A DNA stretch of 64,000 nucleotides from Bimuria novae-zelandiae CBS 107.79. Taxonomy: Eukaryota; Ascomycota; Dothideomycetes; Pleosporales; Didymosphaeriaceae. The DNA lies in NCBI GenBank assembly GCA_010015655.1, contig ML976713.1, forward strand, positions 423,588 to 487,587. Reading direction: 5' to 3'. The notes under the pieces are model-generated. The model was given only the letters and a program-made list of their open reading frames with translations, did no database searches and was not told the DNA's origin. How positions within the stretch are numbered: the first letter of the stretch is position 1; every line of letters begins with the position of its first letter. Of this stretch, positions 1 through 10,676 are shown in pieces. A program made the position numbers and the translations under genes.

Positions 1-2
1 CC

Positions 3-1010
3 TCAAAGACCAGGACAGGATGGGCCGTCACCCCTGCCAATAACAAGACAAGAGACAGCCTTATGGAACAGGAAAAGAAAGATTTAATGATAAGCGCTGT
101 AGGAGGCAGCACAGCCGAGCTGCCACAGAAATGGCTCAACTATGCTGTACCCAACGTCCCTAGCGCGTACCGATCCTTGCTAGGCCCAGAGGTGCCAGTC
201 ACACACGACATGATAGAGGATGAGGCAGCCGTACAGACAGGCTCACTGCCTGCCAACTGTAGGCAGTCAAGGCATGGCGCTAATAAAGACGGAACCATCA
301 CTTGGATCATCTCCTTCACAAAGAAAGTGCGACAATTCAGGCTCCTAGGCAGTAGTAGCGCCTCAAGGGAGATTACTAAGACCCCAGCTATACAACGACA
401 CGACCCAGGCTGCCAGGGCTACTGCAACCCACTGAAATGCGTGCGCCTCCCCCGCTGTAACAACTGTGGCAAGAAACAGGAGGACCACACAGGCCCCCTA
501 GGCTTAGGATGCACCTATCCAGTGCAGTGCGCCAACTGTCTTGGCCCACATCAGGCAGGACACATTGACTGCCTGGCAGCGCCACGCCGAGTTAACAAGC
601 AGGTCATCAGGCCAACGAAAAGGGAGATGGGCACATACCGCCGCGCCGGCCGCCAGGCCTATGAGCACGCCAACCGCCTGTCCCCAGGCACCGAAACAGA
701 GGCAGCAACCGCGGCAACCCAGAACAGTTCACCGGAGCTCCGTGATAGCCTATACAGTGCCCCCGATGCCTCTAGCTCACGTCCAGCAGACGCAGCAACA
801 ACGCCAGCAAACGCCAACAAGCGACGCAACCCAGGACTGGAGGCGCCAACAAGGCCCTCTACCCGCCCACAACGCTCCACTCATATCCCTAGGAACCTAA
901 ATCTGGCGGCGATGTCGGCGCGCAGCGTTGCGCCACCTCAAGATCACACAGCTTCATCCTCATCAGAGAGAGACATAAGCATAAGCGACGAGAATAATCT
1001 CTCATGTTAA
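3..1010 (+). CDS. LINE ORF1 (gag-like RNA-binding protein), 5' partial
   Basis: The frame is open from base 3, upstream of the first ATG at 63, and continues a typical fungal LINE ORF1, so the true start lies outside the window. Counting from the ATG at 63, a Cys/His-rich block spans residues 117-170: C117, C121, C126, C132, C135, H142, C150, C156, C159, H163, C170. The last part is a C-x2-C-x3-H-x6-C knuckle. In this family ORF1 binds the element RNA and forms the ribonucleoprotein. Residues 200-315 are Pro/Ser/Thr/Gln-rich and low-complexity. There is no internal stop, unlike ORF2. The stop at 1008-1010 overlaps the ORF2 start codon (1004-1006) in a 7-base overlap. Confidence 0.85.
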   Translation, partial: SKTRTGWAVTPANNKTRDSLMEQEKKDLMISAVGGSTAELPQKWLNYAVPNVPSAYRSLLGPEVPVTHDMIEDEAAVQTGSLPANCRQSRHGANKDGTITWIISFTKKVRQFRLLGSSSASREITKTPAIQRHDPGCQGYCNPLKCVRLPRCNNCGKKQEDHTGPLGLGCTYPVQCANCLGPHQAGHIDCLAAPRRVNKQVIRPTKREMGTYRRAGRQAYEHANRLSPGTETEAATAATQNSSPELRDSLYSAPDASSSRPADAATTPANANKRRNPGLEAPTRPSTRPQRSTHIPRNLNLAAMSARSVAPPQDHTASSSSERDISISDENNLSC

Positions 1011-4000
1011 GCACACCTTTACAGAGACAAAGGACTCCCCTCAGGGAGCGTGATATACAGGTTAGCTGGACAAATGTGGGGCGAAGCTCGCCTAGCCATA
1101 TTGCGGCCCTGGAGCTCGCTTTTCAAGAAGGTATCGACGTAGTATGCATACAGGAACCGGCCACGTGGCCTGGCACCCGCACCTCAAACCACCCAAGCTA
1201 CCAGCTACACCCACCCATCGACAGCTGGGACGACCCCCAGCACAGGGAGACACAGAGACCTAGAGTCCTTATCTACACGCTGAAAGGCGCACAGCTCCAC
1301 ATCACAACCATAGCGCCCCTGCAGGACAGGGACAGACAATGGATTCAGGTCAACGGGGTCTCTATTCTCAACATCTATAGGCAGCCTCAGACCACACCGG
1401 TCCTAGAGTATGTCACAGGCCTCACCCCCCCAGCAAGATGCCTAGTGGGGGGAGACTTTAACACCAAGCACGATACATTCGAGCCTGGTATTACCACCTC
1501 GCAAGGCGGCGCCGAGCTTGCGCGCTGGGCCACAGTCAGCGGCATGGACTACATTGGAGAACCTGGCAGAGCCACCCACAGAGCCGGCCACGTCCTGGAC
1601 CTTAGCTTCTCTAATATTGCCTTCGCTAAGACGGAGGTGCGCGACGACCTGCACTGCGGCTCTGACCACGCTACCCTAGTTACGACACTGCCGGGCAGAG
1701 GCACACCAAGCCGCGAACAATATCGCCTCAGGCTTCCTAGAAAGAAGCTTCTTCCCTTTACCCAGCTAGTCGCAATGGGTATGCCACAGCTGCCCTCGAT
1801 AGCAGCGGCCTCCAACCCACGCCAGGTGGAAGAGTGCGCTGCAGCACTGACCTCATTGCTCCAAGATGCTCTACGAAAAACCGGCTGCCCAAAGAGGGAC
1901 GGCAGGAAGGCGGCACCTTGGTGGACAGACGAGTGCGCTGACGCCAGGCGCCTGCACCTTGAGTCTAGACGGGGCCACATAGGCACCCAGACCCCAGAGA
2001 CTCGCAGCTTCCTGACCATAGTAAGAAAGGCTAAGAGACAATACTGGCAACATACTATTGATAGCGCAAAGGAGGACTCTGACCTCTTTCAAATCATAGG
2101 CTGGCACAAGCTTGAGCCAACAAGACCAGACCCGCCGCTGGCCTATGAGGGGCGCTATATTACTGACCCGCAGGAGAAAGCTGAGACGCTTAGACAAGCG
2201 ATACTCTGCCGTTTTGACAGTAGCGATGACCTACCAGAGGCTCCAGCACCTAACGTCTAAGGATCGCAGGGTCATCACGCCCTCCCCTAGGACCTATACC
2301 TTTCCCCTGAGGAGGTTGAGCGTAACACAATAGGAGTCTCAAGCACCTCCCCTAGCACAGACGGGATCACTGTCCGCATGCTCACCGCATGCTGGCACTA
2401 TATTCAGACGTATCTTACCAGCCTATACCAGCGCTGTCTGGCCCTTAGCTACTTCCCCCACGCGTGGAGGGTCGCAGAAGTTGTCATGATACCTAAGATA
2501 GGCAAAAAGGACAAATCCTCCCCTAGATCATGGAGACCCATCGCCCTGCTATCCTGCCTAGGCAAGGGCCTAGAGAGAATCTTAGCAAGGAGATTTGCCA
2601 GCACTGCTATGGCGCACGGCATACTGAGCCCCCAACACGGGGGGGCTCTCCCCAAGAGATCAGCCATGGACCTAGTAGCCGCCTTTACACATGATGTGGA
2701 GGACGCCTTCTCCAACGGCCAGCATGTCACTATGGTCACTATGGACGTCTAAGGCGCCTTTGACGCACTTCTTAGAAACCGACTTCTACACAGGATGAAG
2801 GCCTAAGGATGGCATGACAGCGCCCTCCTAATTGTGAAAAACTTCCTCCAGGACCGCCGCGTCCAAGTGCGACTAGGAGAAGCCACCACAGCGCCCCACC
2901 TAGTATAGTGCGGGACGCCGCAGGGCTCACCACTATTACTAGTGCTGTACACACTTTATCTAGCAGAGCTACTTTAGCAAGACCCTGCCAGGCGCTTTGG
3001 GTACGCAGACGATATCTGCCTCTACAGGCGATCCCACTCCCTAGACCAGAACGTGGAAATGCTGGCAGAAGACATAGGCGCCATAAATTCCTGGGGAGAC
3101 GCTAATCACGTGGCATTTGCCCTAGAGAAACTCGAAATGATACACCTAACTAAGCAGAAAAGTGACTATTCGCCACCTATCTGGATTAACGATCAGCTTA
3201 TCCTCTAACCTACACTACTAGACAAGGCGCTACGCTGGCTAGGTGTTTACTTTAACAGGAAGCTTAATTTTAAAACACACGTTACCACCCGTGTAGCCAA
3301 AGGACGCGCAGTCGCACGGCACATCCGCAGCCTTGCCAGGATCCAGCACGGCCTACTAGCCAGCTTACTGCGCAAAGCAGTAATCTCATGCGTACTGCCA
3401 CGCCTACTGTATGGAAACGAGGCCTGGTATGGAGGGCGCACGAAGCCCCCCAAGACTATAGGAGCCGCGTAGAACCAAAAGGTCAGCACGCGACTCGGGT
3501 GGCATATTGCCGCCCTGGAAAAGGCCCTCACGATAGTGGTTAGAGGCGTCGTCCCCGCCTACCGCACCACGCCCACTGCCACGCTGTACAGAGACGTAGG
3601 CATTCCCTTAGCAGCTGCGGCGCTTAAAGAGTGCAAGGCGAGGTTCGCTATGCGCCTGCACTACGTTAACAAAGGTCACCCGCTTACAGCGCGCACGCGA
3701 CTGACTGTAGTATATAGAGGAAGAGGCGCCAGACGCCCGCAGCGCCCATACACAAAAGTCCAACTGCTCGCACAGCTATTCGCACCAGTACCCCGCCCTA
3801 TACTACTACAACCACACTATTCCAACCAGTGCCGAATAGACCCTATAAATAATAAGCCTAAAAAGCTCGCTACTAAAGAATTTAAACGATGGTGGATAAG
3901 CCTGCCTGCCGAGACAATTACAGTGTTCTCAGACGGCTTGGAACAGCGCACAGAAAACGGCGAGCGCCACGTAACCTATGGATACGCTGTGTACCAGGGC

Positions 4001-4798
4001 CATAGTCTGCTGTACACAGGCAAAGGCTCCCTTAACACGCGGGCCCACGTCTTCGACGCAGAAGCAGTGGGGGCCTGGAGAGGTCTTTAACACGTGCTAT
4101 AGACTCAGGCGCACCGCCTAAGCCAGATCTGGATGTGTGTAGACAGCACATTAGTTATCTAGGGCATTAGAGGAGACCCCGCGCCGTTATCCTAGTGGGC
4201 CTTTATACGCTGCCAGGAAGCCATAGACACCTAGGATATTTAAATCCAATAGTCACCGGGCCACATAGGCATTAAAGGCAATGAGCTAGCTGATTAGCTA
4301 GCAGATAAGGTAGCCAAGAACCCACGCCCACCTACAGGGAAGGCAGCTAACCCCACGATATTAGGTCTACGATCTAATGCGCGCGCATACGTACGCGCTG
4401 TATAATAAGAGTGGTGGCGCACACGCACACCAAATCTCTCTACATGGTACAACTAGTGGGGCCTAGCATACACCCCCTCCAGGCAATCGCCGGAGCTGGA
4501 GCTCACACGCCCCGCCCTGGCAAAGCTCCTATCCATAAGGACAAGACACGGCAACTACGCCTGGTACTATAGGAAGTTTAAGCATGATGAGGAGACCCTC
4601 ACGTGCACCTGCGGAGCAGACCTGGCCCTGGACCATATCGTACACTGCCCACGGACAGTGCGACGCTTCAACTACTGGCCGTAATGCCTAACACATCCCC
4701 TAATAGACACTAGAGAAGGAATATAGTACCTTAGGGTGCTAAGCCTAGGAGAATACGCAACCCTTCTTATACTTAGTGTTAGTAATAGTACACGCTAG
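1004..4798 (+). pseudogene. LINE ORF2: endonuclease, reverse transcriptase, RNase H; broken by RIP stops
   Basis: A single frame can be followed from the ATG at 1004 to 4798 without an indel. It is interrupted by about twenty in-frame TAA/TAG codons, the first at 2258-2260. Domains in order: AP-like endonuclease (N at residue 24, the IQEP motif at 49-52, GGDFNT near residue 150, SDH near 221); reverse transcriptase with PKIGK, FDAL, PQGSP and the catalytic YADD at 3002-3013; RNase H with FSDG near 3927, DAEAVGA near 4058 and a C-terminal SPGHIG block near 4255; then a terminal Cys/His zinc motif (CTCGA...H...C near 4609-4650). Known biochemistry is target-primed reverse transcription in the nucleus. 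The RNase H places it in the Tad/I group. TAG replaces an expected Gln (before CGTPQGSP) and also an expected Trp (VI-stop-GIRG), as RIP on either strand would produce. Confidence 0.9.
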
Positions 4799-5264
4799 CA
4801 AGTAACTAGCTAACTACGTTATAGGCAAGCGGACGCAAACCCTTGCTTTAGGCGAAGTAGATACGCTACCTGCTTATAACTTGCTAGGGTATCTACTATA
4901 TAAGACTAAGCTCTCTCTTTTGTATACCTATATGCGTGTATATATCTTTCCTTACCTCTAATAAGTCTTGGCATGCTTCTGTACAGGACTGGGGGCAGCT
5001 AGAAGGCCACCCCATTCCCCACTATTATTACACAAAGGCTAGATTGAACAGCTGAGTCGCCCCTATCTGGAGAGGGATAGTAGCAAGAGAGGCCGCTCCT
5101 ATAGCAGCGGTAGCACTAGCATGAGTGGCCCTTACTAAGTGCAGGGCACGTCTACATACCCCCTGGGAGGTTACATAGGACGTAAAACCAATACTACTAC
5201 TACTACTACTACTCCTTATAAGCGTCCATCCCTCGTTATCTTGCTTGGTTTGTAACATGTTAAG
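4799..5264. other. LINE 3' UTR and unassigned sequence up to Gypsy-A
   Basis: No supported gene. The first 200 bases probably belong to the LINE 3' UTR. A serine-rich minus frame at 5028-5258 is created by the TAC/GTA microsatellite. At about 5265 the sequence passes directly into the middle of a Gypsy reverse transcriptase, so this is a truncation or recombination junction. Confidence 0.5.
5192..5213. repeat. (TAC)n microsatellite
   Basis: Seven consecutive TAC triplets. Simple repeats often lie at LINE 3' ends, so this could mark the element tail, but that is inference. Confidence 0.85.
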
Positions 5265-7439
5265 ATGGATCTAAAGAAGAGTATAATAATAAAGGAATAG
5301 CCTTTACTAAAATTAGTAAAAGATATTTAGTCTTTTTTTAGCTTTACTAACTTCTATTATAAATTTATTAAAAACTACTCCAAGACAACCGCTCTGCTAA
5401 CAGAACTTACAACGACTAGTAAATGGCGACTACGATAGGAAGAAGAGATAGAAGCTTTTAAAATCTAAAACGTTTATTCTTAACCGCGCCATTACTATAG
5501 ATATATAACCTAGAGCGACGTTATTATATCTACACTAACGTATTAGACTACGCGCTAGGAGCTATACTCTTATAAAAATATAATAATAAGAAATAGAGAC
5601 TAGTATTCTACTATTTAAAAAAGTTATTAGGAGTAGAACTTAATTATAAGATCTATAATAACAAGCTTTTAGTAATTATTAATTACTTTAAATAGTAAGA
5701 AGCGTAGCTTAAGGGAGTAAAATATTAGGTAAAAGTCTTTTCTAAATACCTAAACCTTACTCGCTTTATAATTATAAAAAAGTTTAATAGAAGGTAGGCT
5801 AGGTGGTTTAAATAGTTAGTAAAGTATAACTTTTTGATTACTTACCTAGCAGGAATAGCTAATAGAGCGACGGACGCTCTTAGCAGGCAATTTAATCTTA
5901 TAGAAGAAGAAGGCAATGTTAACTATAATACTATTCTTACGTAAGTAGAGGATAGAACGCTACGCTATAATAAAACGTAGCTTTCGCCTGTACTAGAAGC
6001 ACGACGTATAAACTTTACCTATTATAAACTTCCTATAATTAATTTTTAAGACTGTAAAAAACTTATAGATAGCGATTAACACGCGTATAACCTTAATTAA
6101 GCTATAAAATTACTTACGCAGGATTATAGAAATAGGGAGTAAATAAGTAGCTAAGTAGTACTACTATTAGTTAAGAAACTACATAAAGACAAGGAATAAG
6201 GACACCTAAGGATTATAAAAATAACGCGCTAAGTCGCGAATAAATACGCTATTTTTAGGCTATAGTAGATAGTATAAAGGGTACTAGGTAACTGTTTAGT
6301 ATGTTACTAGAATAAGCCTAAGAGATATAAGCCCTATAGTCTTTTATAACTATTATAGCTACCTCTAAGACTATAGTCTAGTGTAACTATAGACTTTATT
6401 ATAAAGCTCCTAGCGTTACTAGCACTAGGGAATAAACGACCCTATAACTCTATTTTAGTTATAGTTTATTAACTAACTAAGGAATTAAGATTTATGCTAA
6501 TTAAAAAAGCTATATTAGTAAAAGAACTATCTTACGTAGTAAAATAAAAACTTATATCTTAGGTTAGATAATTAGATATATTTATTACTAATAGATCTAA
6601 GATATTTACATCTTTGTATTAGACCACGTTTACCGCTATACTAGGTATCAAGCACAAGCTCACGACGAGTTTCTATTTAGAAATAGATAGATAAACGGAA
6701 CAAACTAACTAATTATTAAATAATACTTTTAGATGTATATAAATAAGCTATAGGACAATTAGGTTAAGCTACTACTAATAGCTTAACTAGTATATAATAG
6801 CGCAAGATTAGCGACTACAAGGTACTTGCTATACTACGCTAACTACGGATATAAGCTAATAACTTATTAGGATTTGTTAGATATTAAAAGTATTGCGAAA
6901 GATGCAGCTAATAAAGCTAAACTTATATAAGATTTACACGAAACACTACGCAGAAACAATGTATAATATAATAAGTAAATAGTAAGATAGGTAAATAAGA
7001 AAAGGATTAAAGAACTAACTTATAAAAAGGGGAATAGAGTTTTCCTCTTACAAAACATTTTTAAGATAGCTTAGCAAGAAACTAGATAATCTTTAAAAAG
7101 GACTATTTAAAATTTAGGAAGTAAAAGGCCTAGTAAATTTTAAGCTATAGTTACTTATAGATACACGTATTTACCTAGTCTTCTATAAATTATTGCTAGA
7201 ACTAGCACCACTAGATGCTAAATTAAAGTTACATTTAGAACTTAAAGATAGAGAGTACGAGGTCGAAGCAATTAAGAATTTATAAAAATTTAAACGTTAG
7301 TATAAGTATCTAGTAGATTAGGAAGGATAGCTAGAGAGCTATAATATATAAGAACTACTAGGGAATTTTACTAACTATAAAGAGGCCTTAGAGAAGTTCT
7401 ACTAGGAATATTTAAAAAAGTTAAGGCAAAAGGCTTAAG
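5265..7439 (+). pseudogene. Gypsy-A pol fragment (RT end, RNase H, integrase, chromodomain)
   Basis: The degenerate translation begins in RT (SFFSFTNFYYKFIKNYSK near 5328-5380, the conserved region after the RT active site). It continues with RNase H (YTNVLDYALGAILL near 5530; ELNYKIYNNKLL near 5640), the integrase core (TIDFIIK near 6390; tall TAA/TAG density) and a C-terminal chromodomain (KYLVD...L..YN near 7300-7350, followed by a lysine-rich tail). Chromodomains in this family direct integration to heterochromatin. Stops are TAA/TAG throughout, and the protein cannot be functional. Closely related to Gypsy-D, which shares nearly the same RNase H block. Confidence 0.8.
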
Positions 7440-7985
7440 GTTATTAAAATTAAAAGGCAAAAGAAAGGTAGCCTAGTCTAAAGTATTAGTGCTAAGTATA
7501 AGGCCCCCCTCTAGCTATATAATATTCTAGCCTAACTCTTTTAGCCCCTTAAGGCGCTTAATCTCTTTAATAAATTTTATTAAGTTAGTAAGCAGCCTCT
7601 CATTACGCTTCTTAAGTAAGTAATTTTACTTTAATAGCCTTTTTCTTTTAGCACGGGTAGCCTAAAAAGCTACTATAGGTATTTTTTTTAACTACTATTG
7701 CTTCCTCTAGGCGCTTAAGCCTATCTACTTTAAAGTTAATATAGAAAAAGTTTAAAACTATAGACTCTAGCAGTTTATACTTCGCGATGCTATTTTTATA
7801 GTAATTACTACACTATACCTAAAAAAAGAATAGCTTATAGGTTAAGCCCTTCTTCGCGTAGTACTTATAGGACACTATAGTAGTCTAACTAACTAAGTTT
7901 ATTTAGTCTCTAATAAAATAATAATAAAGAATATTTTAAAAGGATATTAACTACTGCATAAGGACATGCAGAGGAAGGAGGGGGA
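7440..7985 (-). pseudogene. Putative antisense ORF at the 3' end of Gypsy-A
   Basis: Between the end of pol and the polypurine tract, the minus strand reads as a Lys/Arg/Glu/Leu-rich, coiled-coil-like product (for example VDRLRRLEEA near 7700-7740) broken by RIP stops. Gypsy-B and Gypsy-D have comparable antisense regions in the same place, which is the main reason for listing it. No product is recognised. Confidence 0.35.
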
Positions 7986-7988
7986 TAA

Positions 7989-8620
7989 TATTATAGTCTA
8001 AAGGTTAAAGGTAGGATAACGGACCTTATAATATTAATTAGGCCCTACCTTAGGCTTATGTGACTGTAAGCAGCCCAGAGATATGTCACATGACGACACT
8101 AGTCTCATGAGTCAGCTCTATCTCCATATACGAGCCTCTAATCACTCCATGTACACACAACACAACACAGAACAACACACAGAGCAACTCAGACAATTAC
8201 ACACACAATATACTACCTTCACACATATCACCCACCTGCTTACAGTAACGTCCTAGGCTGTCTTAGACGCCAAGACTATAGGACACTATAGGACCACGTG
8301 ACCCCGGTCACGTAACGTCCCACGATATCCCATGGGATCCCATAAGGCTAGGATACGGGATACTATGGGACTCTATAGGACAAGGAGGATATATATATAT
8401 AGGACGATTTCCTTTATACGCTCCTTATAGTTAACTCACATATCTTCTATGCGAGTACGTTCTCCTATATAGATTAATAACTATCTTATTTATTATAAGA
8501 TTAAATTATCTAGCCACGCGCTAAGTGTCGCATTAACTTATATTAGTAAATAATTTATAAGGCACCTTATTACCTTACTACCCTAACCAGGATCGGACCA
8601 AGCGAGAACGCCTCATAACA
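7989..8620 (+). repeat. 3' LTR of Gypsy-A (contains a nested solo LTR)
   Basis: Aligns end to end with the better preserved solo LTR at 47298-47745 once the 185-base insertion at 8065-8249 is removed (about 447 vs 448 bp). The 5' terminus is RIPed and the 3' terminus (cctcataaca) is intact. A promoter-like block is visible: CACGTG at 8295-8300, a second site mutated to CACGTA at 8309-8314, and an ATATAT run at about 8388-8402. Confidence 0.9.
8065..8244 (+). mobile_element. Small solo LTR nested in the Gypsy-A LTR
   Basis: A 180-bp unit starting TGTAAGCAG and ending CTGCTTACA, flanked by 5-bp target duplications gtgac (8060-8064) and gtaac (8245-8249). The single difference is a G-to-A. It is rich in CA dinucleotides, so it is almost free of RIP while its host LTR is heavily mutated. 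The uninterrupted LTR at 47298 shows the empty site. The 5-bp TSD and TG...CA ends fit a copia-type LTR. Confidence 0.85.
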
Positions 8621-9123
8621 CCTCTTAATACTCGCGCTTAATGGCTTTTTTAAACTTAGCTCTATATAAATATATCTTTAGCTAACTAATATACTTTAGG
8701 GCAGGTAGTAGCTAGCTTTAATAAATTTATAAGTTATTTTTATATCCTTTTTATTAGTTATTATAGTAAACGTGTTTAGGTAATTAGCAACATTTTAAGC
8801 TCCTAATTAAGTAGCGTAAGTTTATAAATTGCCTAAATTTGTCGAATTTCAAACGCACTTTATAATATGTATATTATCTTATAAGATATTTAGATCTTAC
8901 CGCTATAGAGTGTTATTATTACGTAAGTTAGGTATGTATCCTTTAATTTTATTAGCTAATTAATTAGTAACTTCTTATTATATAGGCGTAGGACGAAAGC
9001 TGCGAGCATAGTAGCACCCTATAAAATAATGTACTATCTAATTAAAAAACAGCTAATATATCTATAAAGGTATTAAAAGTAAATTAATATTAAGAGGTTA
9101 ATAGTTTATTAGTATTACCCTCG

Positions 9124-9146
9124 CCCCCCCCCCCCCCCCCCCCCCC
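9124..9146. repeat. Poly(C) homopolymer
   Basis: 23 consecutive C residues inside AT-rich, RIPed Copia-A. It is unusual in its surroundings. The length may be affected by sequencing or assembly. Confidence 0.9.
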
Positions 9147-10487
9147 AACTAATAGCTTAGATAATTATACGGCAGGCGTTAGTGTTAGTATTGGTATAGA
9201 TTTAGCAATATTATAGAGACGTCGCTAAGGTAATATTATTAGTTCTTTAATAGATATATTGTTATCTTTATACGCCTTAAGGACGTTAAGTAACTTAATA
9301 ACCTTCTTAATTATTAAGTTATCTACGTAACTATCGCGGCCTTTATAGAAGGTAGAAGTATTAAATACCATATTATATATATAAATAACTTAATTCTTTA
9401 TTAGACGTTAGATCTAGAAGATATTAGTACTATTATAGCCTACGCGATAGCTAATTAGTGCGTGCGAGGCTATCTTTGCTCTACGTAATAGATATTTATT
9501 AAGGACGTACGCATGATAACTAATTAGTTAAAAATAGCTTATTACTAGTTTTTTACTATAAATAACCTTATATAGCGTGCGCTAATTAAGGACTTTAAAT
9601 AGCGTGTAATTAAGTAAGTATACTATTATTTTTATTAACTTATTTACTAATTGCTTTAAAATGTTACCCTAGAGGCGTAAAGCACAGACCTTTACTATAA
9701 TTAGCTTATTAGTAATCTTAGCACCCTTATTTTACGCAAGAGTATCTAGAGCGTGTAACTTGAAGTATATACCTAAGTTAGCGTAAAGTTACTTTATAAA
9801 GTTAATAATACTACGCTTAGCGTTAAGCTTAATCACGATTACGTTATGATTATACTAGCACTAAATTTATTATATAGTATTCTATAGCTAGCGGCCTTGC
9901 TAAGCCACCAACTTTATTAAAAAGAACTCTGCTTTGTGCTAACGCAAGTGTTAATAGATAGCATAAGCACCTTTCTTATTACTATTATAATAAGATTTTT
10001 ATTGCTATTATAGTTAGATAAGGTTAATTAAAATTTAATAAAAGGAATGGACAGCGTCCTTTAGCGTATAATAAAAGATCTATTTTATTAACTTTAATTC
10101 TATATAGATTTAATAAAAGTCTTAATTAGCAGGCCCTTTTACTATTACTTCTTTAATATTATTATTTAGGTAATCTATAACCTTGCGTCCTAGATAACCC
10201 TGAAATTTCTAAGCTAGCATTAGAGAGATCTATTAGATCTTTAGTACTTTTAATAAGTAAGTTTAAATTACTATTACAAGTAAGGATAACTTTATTAAAG
10301 AGTAGAAGAAATCTACGTTAATAAGCTAGTAGCCTTTATAGTACTCTAAGTAAGTAATAACGCTATATTTATTATATAGCGTATCTTAACCTAAGTTAAA
10401 GTAAATACTAATATTATAATAGCGCCTAAGACTAACGACGCTTGTAATAAAGCTAGGTACTAAAGTAATAGAAGTAATTAACGTTAG

Positions 10488-10660
10488 TGTAAAAAGCGCC
10501 CTGACTACGGGCGACTCAGTCTATCCACAGTACTAAGGCGATCCCTTAGAGAGGGAAGAGAAGGGCTGCGGCGAGGGAAGTAGATAGGCGGAAGGCCCGG
10601 ATAGCGCCGGTCTAGAGCGGACTAGGGCCGTCGAGGGCCCTCGACCTACGACTCGTGACA
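10488..10660. mobile_element. GC-rich solo LTR nested in Copia-A
   Basis: A 173-bp unit starting TGTAAAAAGCG and ending CTCGTGACA, flanked by perfect 5-bp duplications gttag (10483-10487 and 10661-10665). Its GC content is far above the flanks and CpA/TpG is retained, so it postdates most of the RIP in Copia-A. It begins and ends with TG...CA. No coding capacity. Confidence 0.85.
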
Positions 10661-10676
10661 GTTAGCTCTATAATTA

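Larger units (their letters stand above)
1..5010 (+). mobile_element. LINE (non-LTR retrotransposon), Tad/I-like, 5' end outside window
   Basis: Two partly overlapping ORFs in the LINE order: a zinc-knuckle ORF1, then an endonuclease/reverse transcriptase/RNase H ORF2. ORF1 is still open at the left edge, so the element begins before the window. The 3' limit is uncertain. Coding sequence ends near 4798, and the next 200 bases, with a short GC-rich stretch near 4990-5020, look like 3' UTR. RIP is lighter than in most of the window: CpA remains common in ORF1, and ORF2 is damaged mainly after position 2250. Confidence 0.9.
5265..8620 (+). mobile_element. Gypsy-A: 5'-truncated chromovirus-type LTR retrotransposon
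   Basis: The order is partial RT, RNase H, integrase, chromodomain, a 3' antisense region, a polypurine tract (aggaaggagggggata, ending at 7988) and a 3' LTR. The 5' LTR, gag, protease and most of RT are missing. Heavily RIPed: the LTR terminus expected as TGTTACGATCC reads TATTATAGTCT. It abuts Copia-A at 8621, so it probably inserted there. Confidence 0.85.

Noticed and set aside
5028..5258. Minus-strand serine-rich 76-aa frame
   Set aside because: The serine run is the TAC microsatellite read backwards. No domain, and it lies in LINE 3' flank.
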